Positions 61,585-64,000 of a stretch of 64,000 nt of DNA are shown piece after piece. The notes under the pieces were generated by a model. It searched no databases. It saw only the letters and a program-made list of their open reading frames with translations, and was not told the origin of the DNA. Within the stretch, counting starts at the first letter, position 1. The number at the start of each line of letters is the position of its first letter. The stretch covers positions 242,573 through 306,572 of the forward strand of contig JAPFBL010000382.1 of assembly GCA_026182355.1 (NCBI GenBank), in the 5' to 3' direction. The stretch is from Hermatobates lingyangjiaoensis (Eukaryota > Arthropoda > Insecta > Hemiptera > Hermatobatidae). The translations under genes were made by a program, and so were the position numbers.

Positions 61585-62600
61585 TACTTCAGTTGCCATT
61601 ATTCAACATATTTATTGAATTTCATTAGACCTTTATACACTTTGCAAGTAAACCTTTTAAAACAAGGATATAATGAACAATAACAATGAAAGAAATTACA
61701 GTTTTTAATGAGTTTGAAGATTTAGTCCAAAATCAAGAACTATTATATATTCTAAGAAAGTTTTGAGGTCTCGTGGAATGTAGGTCATGAAAGTTATGAG
61801 CAAGTAAAAGAAAACTTGGTGATGTTAATGCAGCAAATCGGGGTAGCGAATGACTCTGAAGTCGGGCAGGTATGAATGAATTGAAAAGGAATTATTGTAT
61901 TTTTTCTTTGCGGTTAGGTTATATTGATGTTGTAATTGTGATATTGATACAGTGAGCGTGGTGCAGAAATGGCTAAAGCACTAAGCTTTGCGGTTTTTTT
62001 TTTTTTTTTTTTTCTTTTCTTCGTTCATATTTGTTGGCCGTATATATACTGCAGTTGTAAAGAATTTTACGAAAGCTCAATTATTTGGGAAGGGTATTGA
62101 ACGTCACGAAAGCCAAAAAGGAAGCCGTGTCTGGAAAGGGATTGTTTTTTTTTTTTCCTGTTTTTTTTTTTTATTTTTCTTGAAGCACTCGATGTAGGAG
62201 TTTTGTGTGTGAAAAAGTATAGCCTGTGTGCTGGATAAGTGAAACGAAGAGAGGGATGTCTGGAGGACTTAGTTTGAAGAGAGAAAGAAGGAGTGAATGC
62301 GATGTAAGGAGGGTCAGTGGATGCAAAAAGGAACCACTTTTGGTGGGGTGGATAATTTACGACATTGAGATGTAAATGAGGTTGGAAGGCAGCTGGGCAG
62401 TGAAGCTCAGTAAGGATTAGGCCACACTCGACCACTTCAACACTGCCTTCTCCAAAATTATACACTTCCTACTCGACTAATTCATCCAGCGCCCAAAACA
62501 TTTCTCATACCAAAAAACTTATTCAATTAATTTCATCAATTGATTTTTATTTCACATATCAAGAACTCGTATACTACAGTTTACACAAAAAAAAAAATTC
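61585..62600. other. GC-moderate anonymous DNA
   Basis: A short coding-like frame at 61758-61869 ends at GGGCAG/GTATGA (see findings). At 61955 GAGCGTGGTGCAGAAATGG resembles a tRNA-like A box, cut by a T-run. A 132-codon minus frame at 62067-62465 has a Lys-rich tail from T-runs and no domain. Confidence 0.35.
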
Positions 62601-62604
62601 CCCA

Positions 62605-63540
62605 AAATGAGTACCAAACCACTATTGCATCTACATTCCTCAAAAAATTAGATTTCTAACCTGCACTTTGATTTAAAAAACCTTTTATTTTTTTTTTATG
62701 AAAACTAAAAATCCATTTCTGTACCAAAAGTAATGCTACTAATATAAAAAAATAAATAAAGGTAAAGAACCATTCCTTTTAGGGTATTCAATTACTACTG
62801 CATTATTACTTATTAAAGCCAGAACGTGGAGGAAAAAAATTGTTTTATTGTTTAAACGAAAGCCTGTTTTCAATTCAAACTGCATCCATTCCTGTGCAAG
62901 CAACTTTAAAATATTACTTCATTTCCTTTTCTTAGTAAGAAAAAAAATAACCAATCATGTTTTCGGATATTTTAGGCAATAACAGACATAGTGTATAGTT
63001 GCTAATTAAAATAATTAATATTTGACATTGAGTTTGCTCACAGAACAACCCAGAATTAAATCACAGCTTCTTCTCTGTATGACGGCATTCGTTTCGTTTA
63101 TGATAAAATTGAATTATTTTTTTTATTAATGTTACATTTTTTTTTTCTCCAATTATTTCTTTAAATATAGGTTCCAATACTGATATTTATAAGGTCATCT
63201 ATGTAACAGTCATTTATAAAAGTGGTGAAATCTAATACAAAACGACAATAAGTTTTATCTGCCAATTACAAAAGTGTATGAGAAATCCAGTATATAATTT
63301 TAATTTATCCTAAAGTATCTAAATTTATAATCTCTTGAAATTTTTTTTTAAAAATAATCAGTTTCTATAAATTTATTAATATACCGTGATAGAGTATGAA
63401 AAGTTATCTTGAGTAGGCACACACTCTCTTATTTAAAGCTTAACCAATTTTCATTTAATACTGTTAACATTTTTCTTATGATCCAATGCAGCTTATTGAA
63501 TCATTCGTGAAATATTGTTTTTCTTTTTATACAAATGGTG
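62605..63540. other. Anonymous AT-rich DNA
   Basis: No recognised feature. Confidence 0.4.
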
Positions 63541-64000
63541 TATATATATAATATATATATATATTAATAAAAAAAATATGTTCAGTTTTACCCAAAAAAA
63601 AAACCACAATTCGATTTAATTCGGATCTTTTTCAAAGGTAAAAAAAGGAAATTAAAAAAAAATAAAAAAACAAAAAGGTCCATTGAAAATAAATAAAAAA
63701 TTTAATAAAAACAAAAAAATAATAAAAAAAAAAAAGGGAAAAAAACTAGACCTTTCAAAAGTAAACAAAAGGTTTTGTAAAAACCCCTTTTTTTTAATTT
63801 TAAAGCCTTTTAATTAGATAGGTTTTCTTTTTTATTTTTTTTTTTTATAATATCTTATTAATATTAAAAGATCTGGGTTTTTTAATTAATAATTTTTCTT
63901 TATTTTATTAAAACTTTTTCAAAGGAAATTAAAGGAATTAAGAATTAAATATAAATTTTACCAAACAAAAAAACTTTAAAAAAAAACAAATATATAAAAA
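63541..64000. other. Homopolymer-rich, noisy-looking end of window
   Basis: After a short (TA)n, the text is dominated by A and T runs broken by 'ggg' and 'cc'. Traces such as 'cagttttaccc', 'attcgatttaattcgg' and 'aaggttttgtaaaaacccc' suggest a family E-like element read with many errors. It could be a low-accuracy contig end. Confidence 0.4.

Noticed and set aside
61955..62000. Second SINE family from GAGCGTGGTGCAGAAATGG
   Set aside because: Only an A-box-like piece is present, followed by a T-run with no B box, so it cannot be supported.
62067..62465. 132-codon minus-strand frame
   Set aside because: The Lys/Asn-rich end comes from T-runs on the other strand, and the rest has no recognisable motif or splice context.

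Overview
This window looks like a gene-poor stretch of a large, AT-rich invertebrate animal genome. No complete host gene can be supported. Nearly everything recognisable is mobile DNA or simple/tandem repeat: Penelope-like retroelement (PLE) pieces, tRNA-derived SINEs, hAT, mariner and Helitron relics, LINE fragments, (TA)n tracts and minisatellites. The phylum is uncertain. PLEs with GIY-YIG endonucleases, animal-type mariner/hAT/Helitron ends and SINE tails made of CCTAA units fit an invertebrate and are compatible with an arthropod, but do not prove one.

The dominant theme is about 50 PLE-type terminal repeats (pLTRs), many paired head to head as foldbacks and many sitting in (TA)n tracts. 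I sorted them by sequence into families A to R. Although the families do not align with each other, nearly all carry one short architecture: a 3-5 bp outer stem, CTGANGA, one extra base, a hairpin, GAA, a 4-6 base palindrome beginning with A and ending with T, one base, and the other side of the outer stem. This is the plan of a type I hammerhead ribozyme with a loopless stem III, as reported for PLEs. The link to PLEs is direct at 43252-44096 (minus strand): GIY-YIG endonuclease C-terminus, then a pLTR with such a core, then the N-terminus of a second PLE ORF. At least six more PLE N-terminal fragments abut (TA)n, mostly at the same codons.

Layout. 0-3.5 kb: microsatellites, a 49/50-bp array and three SINE copies. 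5-8 kb: family B foldback, PLE N-terminal foldbacks and family A copies. 8.3-9.2 kb: hAT-type element with a nested SINE. 11.4-13.4 kb: 135-bp triplication and a LINE end. 13.7-18 kb: A, E and I pLTRs. 18.8-19.7 kb: mariner end and SINEs. 21-29.9 kb: dense foldbacks of families A, B, C, D, F, H and M. 30-33 kb: mostly anonymous, with a SINE dimer and one small ORF with a signal-peptide-like start. 33.8-36.4 kb: PLE fragment, foldbacks, SINE, Helitron. 36.7-38.6 kb: two minisatellites between direct repeats. 40.5-44.1 kb: C, L, E and A foldbacks and the PLE composite. 44.1-46.6 kb: hAT (ZBED-type) relic and a full-length SINE. 48-50.9 kb: A and E copies and a 63-bp array with an open frame. 51.9-53.8 kb: D foldbacks, PLE N-terminal foldback, LINE interrupted by a palindromic element. 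55.5-57.3 kb: J, H, A, D and B foldbacks. 57.8-64 kb: anonymous AT-rich DNA with a few relics, ending in a homopolymer-rich, noisy stretch.

There is no operon-like cooperation here. The functional interest is the shared putative ribozyme in many PLE families, the way head-to-head pLTR pairs appear to insert as units (perfect 11-12 bp target duplications around three family B foldbacks), and the repeated use of (TA)n as a landing site.
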